Source of the DNA: Cycas panzhihuaensis
Lineage: Eukaryota > Cycadophyta
DNA: 64,000 bases
NCBI GenBank assembly: GCA_023213395.1
Contig: CM041465.1
Location: forward strand, 127,789,741 to 127,853,740
Reading direction: 5' to 3'
Shown: positions 47,590 to 58,339 of the stretch, piece by piece
Layout of the letters: the number at the start of each line of letters is the position of its first letter
Position numbering within the stretch: position 1 is the first letter of the stretch
Position numbers and translations under genes: made by a program
Notes under the pieces: model-generated
The model's database searches: none
What the model saw: only the letters and a program-made list of their open reading frames with translations
What the model was told of the DNA's origin: nothing

Positions 47590-48220
47590 CTGCAAAATTT
47601 TCTCTTAACTTTTGGAATTTGATCTTTCCCAAAGCCTTTGTAAAAATATCTATTATCTGATCTTCAGTGCTACAATAAGCTAACTCGATGTCATCTGCTT
47701 ATACAAGTTTCTAAATGAAGTGGTGTTAATTCTTAATATATTTTGTTCTACCATGGAAGACCAGATTTTTGGCCATTCGGATAATGCTTTGATTGTCACA
47801 CCAAATTCAAGTGGGACCTTATTGTTTATTTTAAAAATCTTGTAAAAGTCTTCTTAGCCATATTGATTCACAAGCTCTTGCAACTGTTGCTTTATATTCT
47901 GCCTCGACTATGGATAAGGAGATGGTATTTTACTTCTTTATACTCTAAGCTACTACTGCTTATCCTATATTGAATACATAACCTGTTGTAGATTTTTTAT
48001 CATCAACATCACCTGCCTAATATGAGTCTGTGTAACCAATTAATTGAAATTTGGATGTAGCTTTGTAATATAACCAAAAGTCTGGAGTCCCTTTAAGGTA
48101 TCTAAGGATTCACTTGGTAGTTTTCCAATGAGAGGTCTTTGGATCCTGCATGAACTTGGATATAACACTGACTGAGTATGTTATATCTAGTTGAGTAGAT
48201 GCAAATATATTAGGCTGTTA
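47590..48220 (-). pseudogene. Copia F RNase H and pol C-terminus
   Basis: The minus strand contains the copia RNase H sequence (equivalents of FQLIGYTDSYQAGDVDDKKS and AEYKATVARACESIWLRRL), matching copia E. Stops replace Trp or Gln at several sites. Confidence 0.78.
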
Positions 48221-48229
48221 ATGAGCTAT

Positions 48230-49140
48230 CTATATAGAGTTGGATCAACCAAAGTCAAATTGTCTGCCTTAGATAGCTTAATTTCAATTTCTGTTGGGAT
48301 TGCCAATGGTTTACAATCTATCATTCTAAATCTTTGTAGTAGATCTAATGCATATTTATGTTGAGAGATGAAGATTCCCTATTTATCCTACTAGACTTCC
48401 AATCCTAAGAAGTAATGAATGAGGCCTAAGTATGTCATCTCAAATTCCTTGCACATAACATATTTAAATTGATGTAAAAGATGGGAGTTGCCTCCGATAT
48501 AGACTAGGTCATCCATATAAAGACCTACAATCAAGATTGAACTTCCCTTGATTTGAGTGTATAAGTTTGGATTTGCTTGAGATCTCTCAAACCCTTGATC
48601 TCTAAAATACTTGTCTATGCAAGAATACCAAGTCCTGAGTGATTGTTTTAGACCATATTATGCCTTTTTTAATTTGTACACTTTGTCCTCTTCTCCCCTA
48701 ACTTCAAAACCAAGGGGTTAAGTGACATAGATGTCTTCTTTGATATATCCATTTAGGAAAGAACTTTTCATATCCATTTGATAAACTTTCCAACCCATTT
48801 AGGCAACTAAACTCATCATCATTTGAATAGATTCCATCATAGTGATAGGGGTAAATATTTCTATATAGTCAATGCCTTCTCTTTGAGCATATCTTTTTGA
48901 AACCAATCTAGCTTTATATTTGTTGATGGAGCCATCTAGGTAGAACTTGGTTTTATAGACCCATTTTGTGCTAATAACTTTCTTCTTTGATGGTAAGTCA
49001 ACAAGTTCCCATGTATCATTCTTAATAATATATTTATATTCCTCTTCCATGGCTTTCTTCCAACATTCATGTTGATTAGCCTCAATAAAGATTTGAGGCT
49101 TATGACTTTTGAGTACCTTGCTCATTAGGGCAAAGTTAAC
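48230..49140 (-). pseudogene. Copia F reverse transcriptase pseudogene
   Basis: The open part at 48799-49125 reads EANQHECWKKAMEEEYKYII, WELVDLPSKKKVISTKWVYK and RLVSKRYAQREGIDYIEIFT. The catalytic block GLYMDDLVYIGGNSHL follows near 48505-48530, with YMDD in place of YVDD. RT copies element RNA; the frame is broken after 48799. Confidence 0.9.
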
Positions 49141-49369
49141 CCTATGTGAGCGTGTGGATCTTCTATTGTTATCTAAGGTATCTCCTAAGTCATGGTTGCG
49201 ATGAACCCATTTGGGTAGCTATTATGGTAGAGGTTGAGATGAAGTTCCCTCCCTAGTTGGTTCATGGATGCTTCTCTATATAGGAGGCATATATTTGGAC
49301 TTACATGATATGTTAAATTTAATGGCTATCTCCTTCTTCTTTTCTTAATTATCTTGGTAGTAGGTGTCT

Positions 49370-50055
49370 TCTTGAAACTCGACATCTCTACTCACCATAT
49401 CTTTTCTTGATTTTAGATCATAGACTTTGTAGGATTTAGAAGATTCACTATAGCTAATAAAGATACATTTGACACTATGGTCATCCAACTTGGTTCTTCT
49501 TTGATCAGGAATATGGGCATATGCTAAACATCCAAATACCCCGAGATGATGTATACTTGGTTTTTAACTAGTCTATGCTTCTTTTGGAGTTTTCCACCTA
49601 AGCACTTTGGTAAAACATCTATTGAGTAAGTAGATGGCTGTATGAACTACTTTAGCCCAAAATTTATGGCCCAAGTTCTTATCTTTAAGCATACATCTTG
49701 CCATTTTAACTATAGTTCGATTCTTCCTTTCTGCTATACCATTTTGTTTTGGGGTGTAAGGGGTGGTGAATTGTCTTATGATCCCATGGTGGATCCAATA
49801 GTCCTTGAAAGCATTAGATGTAAACTCTCCTCCATTATCTGATCTTAGAGATAGGATATGATATCCATTTTATCACTCTATAAAGGTTTTGAAGTCAACA
49901 AAGTGATCGAAAGCATCTGATTTATATCTTAGAAAGAAAACCCATGTCTTCCTTGTGAAGCCATCAATGAATATAAGAAAATATTTTACACCTACTAAGG
50001 AGGGAGTAGTCATAGGTCCATAATTGTCTATGTATACCAATTGAAGAGGGGTAGA
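49370..50055 (-). pseudogene. Copia F integrase pseudogene
   Basis: The minus-strand core includes the equivalents of LQLVYIDNYGPMTTPSLVGV, FIDGFTRKTWVFFLRYKSDA and LRSDNGGEFTSNAFKDYWIH (second Asp retained), then QNGIAERKNRTI with the Glu, followed by LGHKFWAKVVHTAIYLLNRC and HHLGVFGCLAYAHIPDQRRT. The plus-strand ORF at 49642 is its shadow. Confidence 0.88.
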
Positions 50056-50680
50056 TGCTCAATGACTATGATCCGAAAAGTTTTCTCTATGGTGTTTACC
50101 AAGAAGGCATCCCTTATATAAGTTTTTATTAACATTAATGTATGGTAAACCATTAACCATGTCCAACCTTTTCATAAGATCCAAGTTGTTGTAGTTAAGA
50201 TGACTAAGCCTTCTATGCCACAAATCACTATCCATGGTAGTTGAAGTTCTAAGGGCATAGGTATCTAAAGGAGTGAGGATAAGCTTAAATAAATGATCCT
50301 TAGTCATTTTTTCCTTAGCAACAATAGCTTTATTTTTACTCTTATCTTTGATAACACATTTGCCATTATAAAAAATCACCTTGTAAGCTTCTCCTATCAT
50401 CTGTCCTACTAATAGCAAGTTCTTCCTTAGGGCAAGGACATATAAGACACTAGTTAAGTATCTATATTCACTAATGCCAGTCATCAAGGCTATGTTACCT
50501 TTTCCAATTGATTCATGGGAGGTATTGTCTCTAAACATGATAGACCCTTTTCTATTTTTATCTAAGGTCTAAAATAAATATTCTTTGTGGGTCATGTAGG
50601 TTGAGCAACCTGAATCGATGTACTAGCTATCATCATCTTCTTCCTTAGTAAAAAAACTAGATAGAAATAACTTGTTATTA
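50056..50680 (-). pseudogene. Copia F protease and GAG-pre-integrase
   Basis: 159-residue open stretch: MFRDNTSHESIGKGNIALMT, YLTSVLYVLALRKNLLLVGQ, then WHRRLSHLNYNNLDLMKRLD and NLYKGCLLGKHHRENF, the H-x-R-x-x-H zinc site before integrase. The protease active site just upstream (about 50630) reads YIDSGCSTYMTHKEY, with D-S-G intact. Confidence 0.9.
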
Positions 50681-50689
50681 ATCTTTGGT

Positions 50690-51798
50690 TCAGATGAATT
50701 TTTAATATATCCTTTAGATGGTGGTCCATGTTTTGAGAAGCGTTTATCTTTAGTGTGACCACTTCTATGGCAATAAATATAATAAAATAGATCTCTTCTT
50801 CCATAACTTAGGTTTTGACTTCTTAGAGGAGAATGATCAATATTGAAAGATATCCCCCTTTCCTTATAAGATTGAGGAGGGTTATCTCTTGGTCTGTTGT
50901 CTCGATATGCATGATTTGACCTTAAAGATTGAGAATTCCCTCGACAATTTAGATAGCAAGGATGATTCTCAAATTGTCTCCTTGGATTAGTATTTCTTGG
51001 AGGATCTTCATGTTGTTGGGGTCCTCCTTGCCTCCTTTGGTAAGGGGCTTGATATCATGGAGGGTCTTGTCTAGTATCCCTTTGAGGATTTCCACCTTTT
51101 CTTCTTAGAGGAGATTCCTTTCTCCTTGAGGTTTCTACTTGGGAGTAGGATTAAACATGGGCCTTTGTAACAAAGTCATGTTCTAGAGATTCATTTACAC
51201 TTTATTGCTCTTCTATAAACATAAGCATGGCACTAAGTTATTCTACTTTGAAAGTACTTAGATCCTTTGATATACTGATATTAGTAGCCACCATTTCAAA
51301 AATTTTTATAGCTCCAACACATCTAAGGATCCTTTCAACTACCCTTTATTCAGTTAGGGTATCTCCAAGAGACCTCATTTAGTTTACAATATATTAGACT
51401 TTTGTCATAAATTCTATTACTGATTCATGGGCCATCATATATAAATTTTTAAACTTGCTCCTCAAGTTCTGTAATTTAGAGGAGGCTCCTCCTTTATATA
51501 TTAGCTGTAAGGTGTCCCAAGCTTCTTTAGACTTAATTGATTTACTAACTCATGGGAACACATGATCTTCAAGTGCGTAGAAGATAAGGGCTAAGACTTC
51601 ATTGTCTTTCTTGACATTCTCCTTATAGGTAGCCTTTTCTTCATCAGATGGATTTTTTCCTAATTCGTTGTAGCCTATCTTCATAATTTGCCATATGTCA
51701 TTACTTAGGAGGATGGGTTCCATCCTCCTACTCCAATTTAGGAAATTATTTTCATCAAATTTGGGGATAATCATGTTCCCAAAGCTAGAAGTCATATT
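50690..51798 (-). pseudogene. gag: Copia F gag pseudogene
   Basis: ATG at 51795: MTSSFGNMIIPKFDENNFLN, WSRRMEPILLSNDIWQIMKI and NEVLALIFYALEDHVFP, the best-kept copy of this family's gag. It continues through the basic, Arg-rich region (51000-51130) to a zinc-knuckle remnant near 50760 (YCHRSGHTKDKRFSKHG). Stops after 51550. Confidence 0.9.
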
Positions 51799-54790
51799 GA
51801 ACTAAGGTTTTGTTGATCAAAGATGACAAATAAATTTTTAAAAAATTAAATTTGAATATCAAAAAAGTATTTGAATTAAAAAAAAAGAAAAGAAGGTTTT
51901 AAGTGTAAAATTTACTTCCAAGTATAACCCAAGGTTTTTCCCAAAGTTTTGAATAAGTAAACTAGTACCTATAAAGGCTACTAAGCTCTAAGTTTAAGTT
52001 TCTCTTAGGGTAACCTTCAGTTGCTATCCTGTCTAGTGGTGCCTACCCATAGATGGAAAAACAAGGACCCAATATACTAGTACATGAGTGCTAGGCTCTA
52101 TATACCTTAATATGTAAACTACTAAGAAGGTTTTTACACCCCCTTGAGTTGTTGGTCCACCCGTGCCAGACTTATGTCTAGCGAAAAATCTAGTAGTGAA
52201 GGTTCTTGAACTAAGGCACTTATCCTCTCCAGGTCTAGCCTTGGTCTCCAAACACCATAAAAAAAAAAAGGTTCTACACCTCATCCTGCCACTGAATACA
52301 CCTGATAACTAATAGATGTCCTCATCTAATATGAGTAAGTCAATTAGTATGTTTGGGGTGGTAACTTCAACGGTCCTAACCATTCCCCTTGTAAGGCTAG
52401 AAAAAGATGGTGGTTCAATTTGGAATTATCTTTTTTAATGTAAAAAGTAAATTAATTATTAGTATGGTCTTACTTAGGGTTTTAAAAGTTTCCTTTTATG
52501 CAAAAGAAAGAAATAACTTGAATGAAATATAATGTCTACTAAGCAAGATAAAATAAACAATAAACTCTTTGAAAGAAATATGTAAGTAATTACTTAAAAA
52601 AAAAATGCAATGCCCTTGAAAGTGAAAAATGCCTTTGGAAAGTAAAATGTATTACCAACTAGATGCAACTTTAATAAGTGCAATATGAATTTTTCAATAA
52701 TGATGAATGAAAAAAAATGCTTTCAATAAGTGTATACCTTTTAGAATAAATTGACGAACTTATAAGATATAATTTTAGATATACTTTGAAATATAATGAT
52801 TATATGAGTAAATTTAGAAAGTAACTAAGATCCTTTTAACTATGCAGATCTGAAATAAGACTTTTGGTGATGAAAAAGTAAAGAATTCTTAAGCTTTTAA
52901 TTTTTCAAATGAATAAACACAAACTTAAGCAAGAAAATGACCTTATTTTTTAATACAAGAAATCCTATTGTCTTGATGAAGATATGTAATGTAGGAAATC
53001 TAAAATATATATGTATATTTCCACTTTAGAAAGATGAAAAATGTGAAGAAGAAACTTTCAAATAAAATGAATTGTACCTATTTTAGGTTACAGGACCACT
53101 TGGCTTGTCACTTACTTTAAATGTATATGATCAATTTCTACTATAAATCAGCTTAAAAGAAGCTATATAAAAAATCAAATAAAATTCTCAAATATGTATC
53201 ATAAGTAATTAGTAAAAAAATAAAAGAAACAACTCCTTAAAAAAAGGTTAAGAGGACAAGCCTATTGCGATATCTCGAATGCTTAAGTTGATCAGCTTCA
53301 AAGTTATACTAAATAATATCAAATTAATGTGAGATTATACCAATTTGAAGATCAATAAAATATTTATTTAATAGAACTAACCATTTTGAAAATGGGTTCC
53401 TACAAGTCACGATTTTAATGTACAAAAGATATGGTCCCCTTTTTGAGGCTTAACAGGAGCATGGGCTTAAAAGATTATGAAAAAACTAGTAAAAACTTTA
53501 TAAAACAATGTAAAATAATCAAATATAGTTTAAAGAGCTGCTTAATATGCTTTTCAATTAATAAATTTAAGAAATAGTGTATAAAAATATGCAATAATGA
53601 CAAATTGGAAGCTTTTATGTACTTTAACTTTGATGACTTTGAAAGTCTACAAGAACAATTTAAAATTTATAAATAAATGTGTTAGTTCAAAGATGAATGA
53701 GTCATCTTCCCAATAAAACTAACAGATCTAAATTCTGATGTGAAACATAAAAGTTATAATAAAAATAACAGAAAGTACTTTTTATGTTAATAGTTAAAAA
53801 AAGACTTTTAAAAAAAATAATTGACTTAAACTAATTAGAAATATGTTAAATTGGCTCCAAATATGGCAAATATCTAGTCTAAACTATAGCCCATAAAATT
53901 CTAGACTCAACGGGATAGGTTTCATTAGAAACTGATACTCCAGTGAAGAGATGTTATAGAAAATAGCCAGGTACCCTATGTATTAAGGAGAAATAAAAAA
54001 AATAAAAAAGAAAATAGTTTATAACTTGAGATAATCCCCTATGATAAATGAACTAGAGGTCATGTTGTAAAAGTATGTGATCAGAGGCTAAGATGAAAAG
54101 GGGGCTAACACCTTTTAGAAAAAAAAGGATGGACTCCAAACTTTATCAATAATAATTAAATTTTGTAAGCTTTATTATATAAGCATAAATCAAAATATAT
54201 ATAATAATTAATTAAAATAATAACAAATAAGGTTACATGACATGCGAATAACACAGGTGAACATGCAATTAGATTGATTGATTAAACCAATTGAATTGAC
54301 TAAGGCTGGAATGCAGACGAATCATAGATAAATTTGAATGAAATTTATATAAAGAAAATATAAAATAAATATAGAAAAGGAAAATAGACCTGCGGTGACC
54401 GGTGTGCTACAAACTAATAATTTTGTCAAAAAATATTAATCAAATGGCATTTTACTTCACTCTATGATCATTTATAAAGGCAAAAGCTGAAATGAGGAGG
54501 AGTTCACACTTTGCATATTCCTAAATAGACGCTTGGAACAAATCTTTCGTAAATGAATGACATCCACTAAAACCACATAACACAATTCTTTCTCCTCAAA
54601 TAAGAAAGCACACAGTAGCATGTACTAGCATTCAAATACAAATAGTAAAATCTATAAGTCCTTGACCTCCGGTAATAAACCCCTCATGGTAAAGTTTCCC
54701 AAATGAGTTCCTGTTATGAGTATTGATAGATTAAACTGTGCCAATGCGAATGCATGGATTACACGCAACATATTTGGTGATGGGTATTGG
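51799..54790 (-). other. Copia F leader, part without recognisable gene
   Basis: Non-coding A-rich leader. Bases 52030-52400 are the conserved block shared with copia E (22260-22630) and copia A (1-100). Nothing else is recognised in 52400-54790. Confidence 0.6.
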
Positions 54791-54833
54791 ATTATCAGTA
54801 GAGGGTATTTGACATCAATTTATCACTATAATG

Positions 54834-55022
54834 ATGGATAAGGTACACAGATCCTTGGCTCGCACTGGTAAGGTGAGGGGTCAGACCCCCAAGGTGGTCA
54901 AACAAGACAAGAAGAAGAAGCCCATAGGGCATGCCTATAAGGGGATACAACACAACCAGTGGTTTATTACAACCATTATAGGATTCGAGAAGAGGAGACG
55001 ACCCAACTCTTCCAAGAAGTAA
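54834..55022 (+). pseudogene. Captured ribosomal protein S30 (eS30) coding sequence
   Basis: The 62-codon frame from ATG 54834 to TAA 55022 equals the usual plant S30 length. It reads [20 protein letters not shown], then [32 protein letters not shown]. The plant protein has the same order ([42 protein letters not shown]). eS30 is a small, very basic component of the 40S ribosomal subunit. Several basic or Gly residues are replaced (Arg to Ile/Gly/Gln, Gly to Arg), and it sits intron-free inside a retrotransposon leader, antisense to copia F. I take it as a processed, captured copy that is probably not functional, although the frame is open. An ATG at 54831 would add one Met. Confidence 0.9.
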
Positions 55023-55264
55023 ATAAAACTTTTGGAGATGGTTTCGAGATGCAACATGCTTTAGCCTTTCAATTGGTAGTGATTTCTTCTGATGGAAGCA
55101 AATGGTATAGAGAAATGCTAAATGTATTGATTCTACCACACAGTGTTGATTATAGCGAAGAAGTATTGATGGAAATATGTGAGACGGTTGTTTCAATATT
55201 GTGCTCTTTCTTCCTTGATGGTGTTGCTCCCATTAATGCAGTTTCTGATGAAGATGATGATTGA
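54985..55264 (+). pseudogene. Unidentified captured ORF with acidic C-terminus
   Basis: In another frame directly after, and slightly overlapping, S30. The plausible part starts at TFGDGFEMQHALAFQLVVIS and continues SDGSKWYREMLNVLILPHSV to SFFLDGVAPINAVSDEDDD, then TGA. It is free of stops over about 80 codons in a stop-rich region and ends in an acidic tail like a real protein C-terminus. I do not recognise the family. Its position between two captured gene pieces suggests another captured 3' coding end. Confidence 0.5.
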
Positions 55265-55309
55265 GAGTGCTATATTATGATGGGGAAGACGTGAAAGAAA
55301 AAACTCTGA

Positions 55310-55500
55310 GAGGATGTAGAGTTGATTGAAATAGAGCTTATTCTAATAGGTTACACTATAATTGAATACAACTTCAAGATGGGGTACCGGGTTGTATAGA
55401 AACTCTTTTGGAGGCTGGAATAAATATTTGGGTATTGACTAGTAATAATACCGAGATCACAACACAAATATTTACCAAAGATTATAATGATAGAGACAAA
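55310..55500 (+). pseudogene. Captured P4-ATPase (phospholipid flippase) central fragment
   Basis: VELIEIELILIGYTIIEYNF, then after a one-base frameshift at about 55375 DGVPGCIETLLEAGINIWVL, then TSNNTEITTQI. It matches the conserved P4-ATPase segment I-E-x-D-L-x-L-L-G-A-T-A-V-E-D-K-L-Q-D-G-V-P-x-C-I followed by L-x-x-A-G-I-K-I-W-V-L-T-G-D-K-x-E-T-A. In the whole enzyme this belongs to the cytoplasmic nucleotide-binding/phosphorylation domain; the Gly-Asp of T-G-D is changed here to Ser-Asn. It is intron-free and antisense to copia F, near its PBS. Confidence 0.8.
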
Positions 55501-55602
55501 TATTGGAGACAAAGATCTAAGTGAAGACGAATGTATTATGAAGAAGCGGAGCCACAAATGAAACCAAATCTTTTAAATATATTAGAGAAGGTATATCAAA
55601 GA

Positions 55603-55626
55603 TATATATATATATATATATATATA
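55603..55626. repeat. Short (TA)n run
   Basis: About 24 bp of TA alternation next to the captured fragment. Confidence 0.9.
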
Positions 55627-55835
55627 AGCATGAAGAACCTGGTAATGCAACTGTTACTAGTTTGTAGAATGCTAACTTTAGAGAGTGAGATCTTCTTCAA
55701 CACAAGACAAAACTTCGAACATATTTCTCCAATAGATAGATGAGCTTGCCAAGAATCCAACAAATAGTCATATATTGTACTTTTGCCAAGCGTATGAAGA
55801 GCTAGATTAGCATATGCAGTTATTGATCAAGTCTT

Positions 55836-55850
55836 TGGGCTCTAATACTA
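55836..55850 (-). promoter_or_regulatory. Copia F primer binding site
   Basis: TTGGGCTCTAATACT(A) on the + strand is TAGTATTAGAGCCC on the minus strand, a form of TGGTATCAGAGCCC beside the 5' LTR. Confidence 0.85.
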
Positions 55851-55852
55851 AA

Positions 55853-56195
55853 TGATGAATTCAGAGGAGTAGAGTGAGATATCAGATTGTCCACATCTCG
55901 TGTTAACCAGTGATTTACAAAGTTAGCAGTGTTAAAAAACACCATGGAGGTATTTCCACCCCTTGAATAGATTTTTGGGGAGGCGGCAAGCACCATCACC
56001 CTATCTGCACGTTAGTCGATAAATATTTAAATAATATTAAAAAATAATAATAATAAATAATGCATATACCTTAATAATGTTGTGTTAGTTCTAGGTGGCT
56101 ATTGGGAGGCTCTAGGTGCCCTAGGAGGCTTCAAAGGTGGCTTTAAGGGGCGCTAGGTGTATGATTCTTTAGTAACATTGGGGTTAATCCCAACA
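55853..56195 (-). repeat. Copia F 5' LTR
   Basis: 343 bp, partner of 47219-47561, followed on the + strand by CTATG. Confidence 0.95.
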
Positions 56196-57454
56196 CTATG
56201 TCAAATAAGTTAATTCAACTTCACTAGCTTTGAAAACCTATAAAATGTCTTCAAATTAGATAAAAAATTATACCATCATATAGAGAATCATAGAATCTTT
56301 TCAACGAATCTAGTCGTTTGAAAAATAGACTCCTAGATCAAAAGTTATAAGAGAAATAGCCAAGATAGCTTATTATGAAAAAATAAATAAGAAAATAGTT
56401 TTAATAAGCCCCTTATAGAAAAAGGCCTTGTCACATGGAGACCAATATGACCACTAGTTGATTGAAGAAGGGTCCTAAGACCTCAAATATCATTAAAATA
56501 AATTAAATTAAAGCTGTAAAGTTTAACTTTATAAAAAATTAATCAAAAAATAAATAAATTTAAAAATAAGAAATGCGTAGAGGCTATGCGCATATATAAA
56601 ACTTTGTGGAGTTCATTCTCTTCGTACATAACTTAGATTAAGATAAGATTTTAGAAAAATCTAGATATCCCTATTATAGAGTCACCTCTAAAATTTCATA
56701 AAGATTTGATAATCATAGAGAGAGAACGAAGCAATTGATCTCAAGAAGGTTGGGGAGGATGCATAGACTGCATAGAGGCCATATGGCTTAGTGAGAGCCC
56801 ATAATACTTCAAAGATTACTTGGTCTACTTCATATTAGGTCTACACCATAGTTACAAAAGAAACAAGATGAAAAAAAAATCCAAAATAAGTAAATAAAAA
56901 GTGGGGCAGAGGGGTTTTACTGCTAAAATGAGTAGCCAAGCTCATATGAGTGATGAAATTTGAAACTGTTGAATCTGGTGTAGAGTTAACTCGAAGAGCT
57001 TTAAAACATATGGTTGCTTGATAGGGTTTTGATCATTGTGGAGAGTGCACTAGCCTGTAGAAGTTTAAGTTCTTTGCAAAACCTTGAAAAAATAATGAAA
57101 AAATAATAAAAACTTATAAAATATCAACTAAAACCTTAATATAATTTCTCCAAAGGACTACTAGGTTAAATACGCATGCTATTACTGCACAAATCTAAAG
57201 AAATACTGATTAAATAAAGTATACACACTAAAAAATAGCCAGATATTCAATAAAACTATATAAAACTATTAATAAAACTTTATAAAGTGATAAAATATTG
57301 AATGTTTTTAGTTACCGTGAATAGCTTTGATAGATCTCCTTTTCAAAACCCGACAGATCTTTGCTTGATACCAAATGAAGCCAACTCAAGAAGCTTTGAA
57401 TATAGTCCAGACTCTAAAATGCTAAATGAAACCAAGATCTAGCTCTGAACTAAA
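56196..57454 (-). other. Copia G leader (right part) and decayed PBS
   Basis: No gene seen. The PBS is probably AGCTCTGAACTAAA (57441-57454) in reverse, a poor match to TGGTATCAGAGCC. Confidence 0.55.
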
Positions 57455-57785
57455 TGAAAGTTTGAAAGCATGGAGATATAGTAGATCAGTAACCAATATT
57501 CAATCCATTTTAGAGTAAAAGCATAAACCAAATCACATTCTTCAAGCCATGTTTGAGACTATTATAGATTTTCAAATAGTGGTGGTATCAAAGGATACCA
57601 GGGTTAGTCACCCCAGTAAATATATAGTTTGAGGGAGGAGGGAAACCTCCTCAACCTCTAAAATTCAAACAATATTAAAAAAATACTTAACTCAAGTTAC
57701 CATTAACCTTACCTTACTTACCTTGACATGTGTGCATTCACATGTGTAAAAGGTAGGAATGGGATGATGAGAATTAACCCCAACA
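57455..57785 (-). repeat. Copia G 5' LTR
   Basis: 331 bp, + strand TGAAAGTTTG...AACCCCAACA, partner of 44932-45263. Confidence 0.93.
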
Positions 57786-58020
57786 ATATGAAGGTAAAAG
57801 TTCTAAGAGTGCTTCGTGATTCAAAATTAGTTGTTTTATAGGTTAGAGTCATTTGTCAAACAAAGTATCAAAGATTGAAGGCTTATAAAGATAGAGTGCT
57901 ACATCTAATTGAATACTTTTAAACTTTTAATTTGGAATATATATGTAGAAAGGAAAACCAATTTGTTGATTATTTATCCATAGTTACATCCTTGTTAGAG
58001 AAAGTTGATTCAATAGGCCA
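57786..58020 (+). pseudogene. Gypsy H RNase H-like domain, C-terminal half
   Basis: KVKVLRVLRDSKLVVL with catalytic Asp in D-S-K-L-V-V, a TAG where Gln is expected, then VRVICQTKYQRLKAYKDRV, TFNLEYICRKENQFVDYLSI, whose N-x-x-x-D-x-L ends the domain. Together with 44735-44931 it makes one RNase HI-type domain placed before RT. Confidence 0.87.
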
Positions 58021-58339
58021 ATTAAGGGGAGTTATCAAAGTTGTCACCAGATCAATAGTACCAAATAATATAAACCACTAGTAGATTTTTTATGATGATG
58101 AATAAATACTAAAATTCATGTTCTAAGGAGATGATTTTATTAGTTGATGCATAGATGGTCTTGAAATATCTCCACTAACTAATTAACAAAGTATACATAA
58201 TTATGTAAATGTAGTAATCATTGGTCTAAAAAATAAGTGTTCCTAAAGGGTTGATTACTCTGGAAGATTTATTAAACCTTAATGACTCCACCATAAAGGA
58301 GGAGGTACAACCAAAGTATTCTAATTAGACTTTAGATAA

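Larger units (their letters stand above)
47219..56195 (-). mobile_element. Copia F (minus), inserted in copia G leader, carrying captured host-gene pieces
   Basis: 343 bp LTRs at 47219-47561 and 55853-56195 (+ strand TGATGNATTCAG...AATCCCAACA). Target duplication CTAAG / CTATG. PBS complement at 55836-55850 and a reverse PPT TTCTCCCCCATAAG at 47562. Internal length is 8.3 kb: gag and complete pol order on the minus strand, plus a 4 kb leader with S30-like and P4-ATPase-like sequences on the opposite strand. Same lineage as copia A and E. Confidence 0.94.
44932..57785 (-). mobile_element. Copia G, small gag-only element (minus), inserted in gypsy H
   Basis: LTRs at 44932-45263 and 57455-57785 (332/331 bp) with a perfect ATATG duplication (44927-44931 and 57786-57790). 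Excision joins HETYDM to KVKVLRV in gypsy H. Once copia F is removed, only about 3.2 kb of internal sequence is left, with a gag N-terminal domain and no pol, so it is non-autonomous. Confidence 0.92.

Noticed and set aside
49642-49842. Plus-strand ORF in copia F
   Set aside because: It is the reverse frame of the integrase, which has clear motifs on the minus strand.
52033-52284. Minus-strand 83-codon ORF in the copia F leader
   Set aside because: The related copia E leader block (22260-22630) does not obviously keep the frame, and no motif is seen.
54834-55022. S30 as an active host gene
   Set aside because: It has no visible introns, lies inside an element leader, and has several changes at normally invariant basic and Gly residues. 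Activity cannot be excluded but is unlikely.
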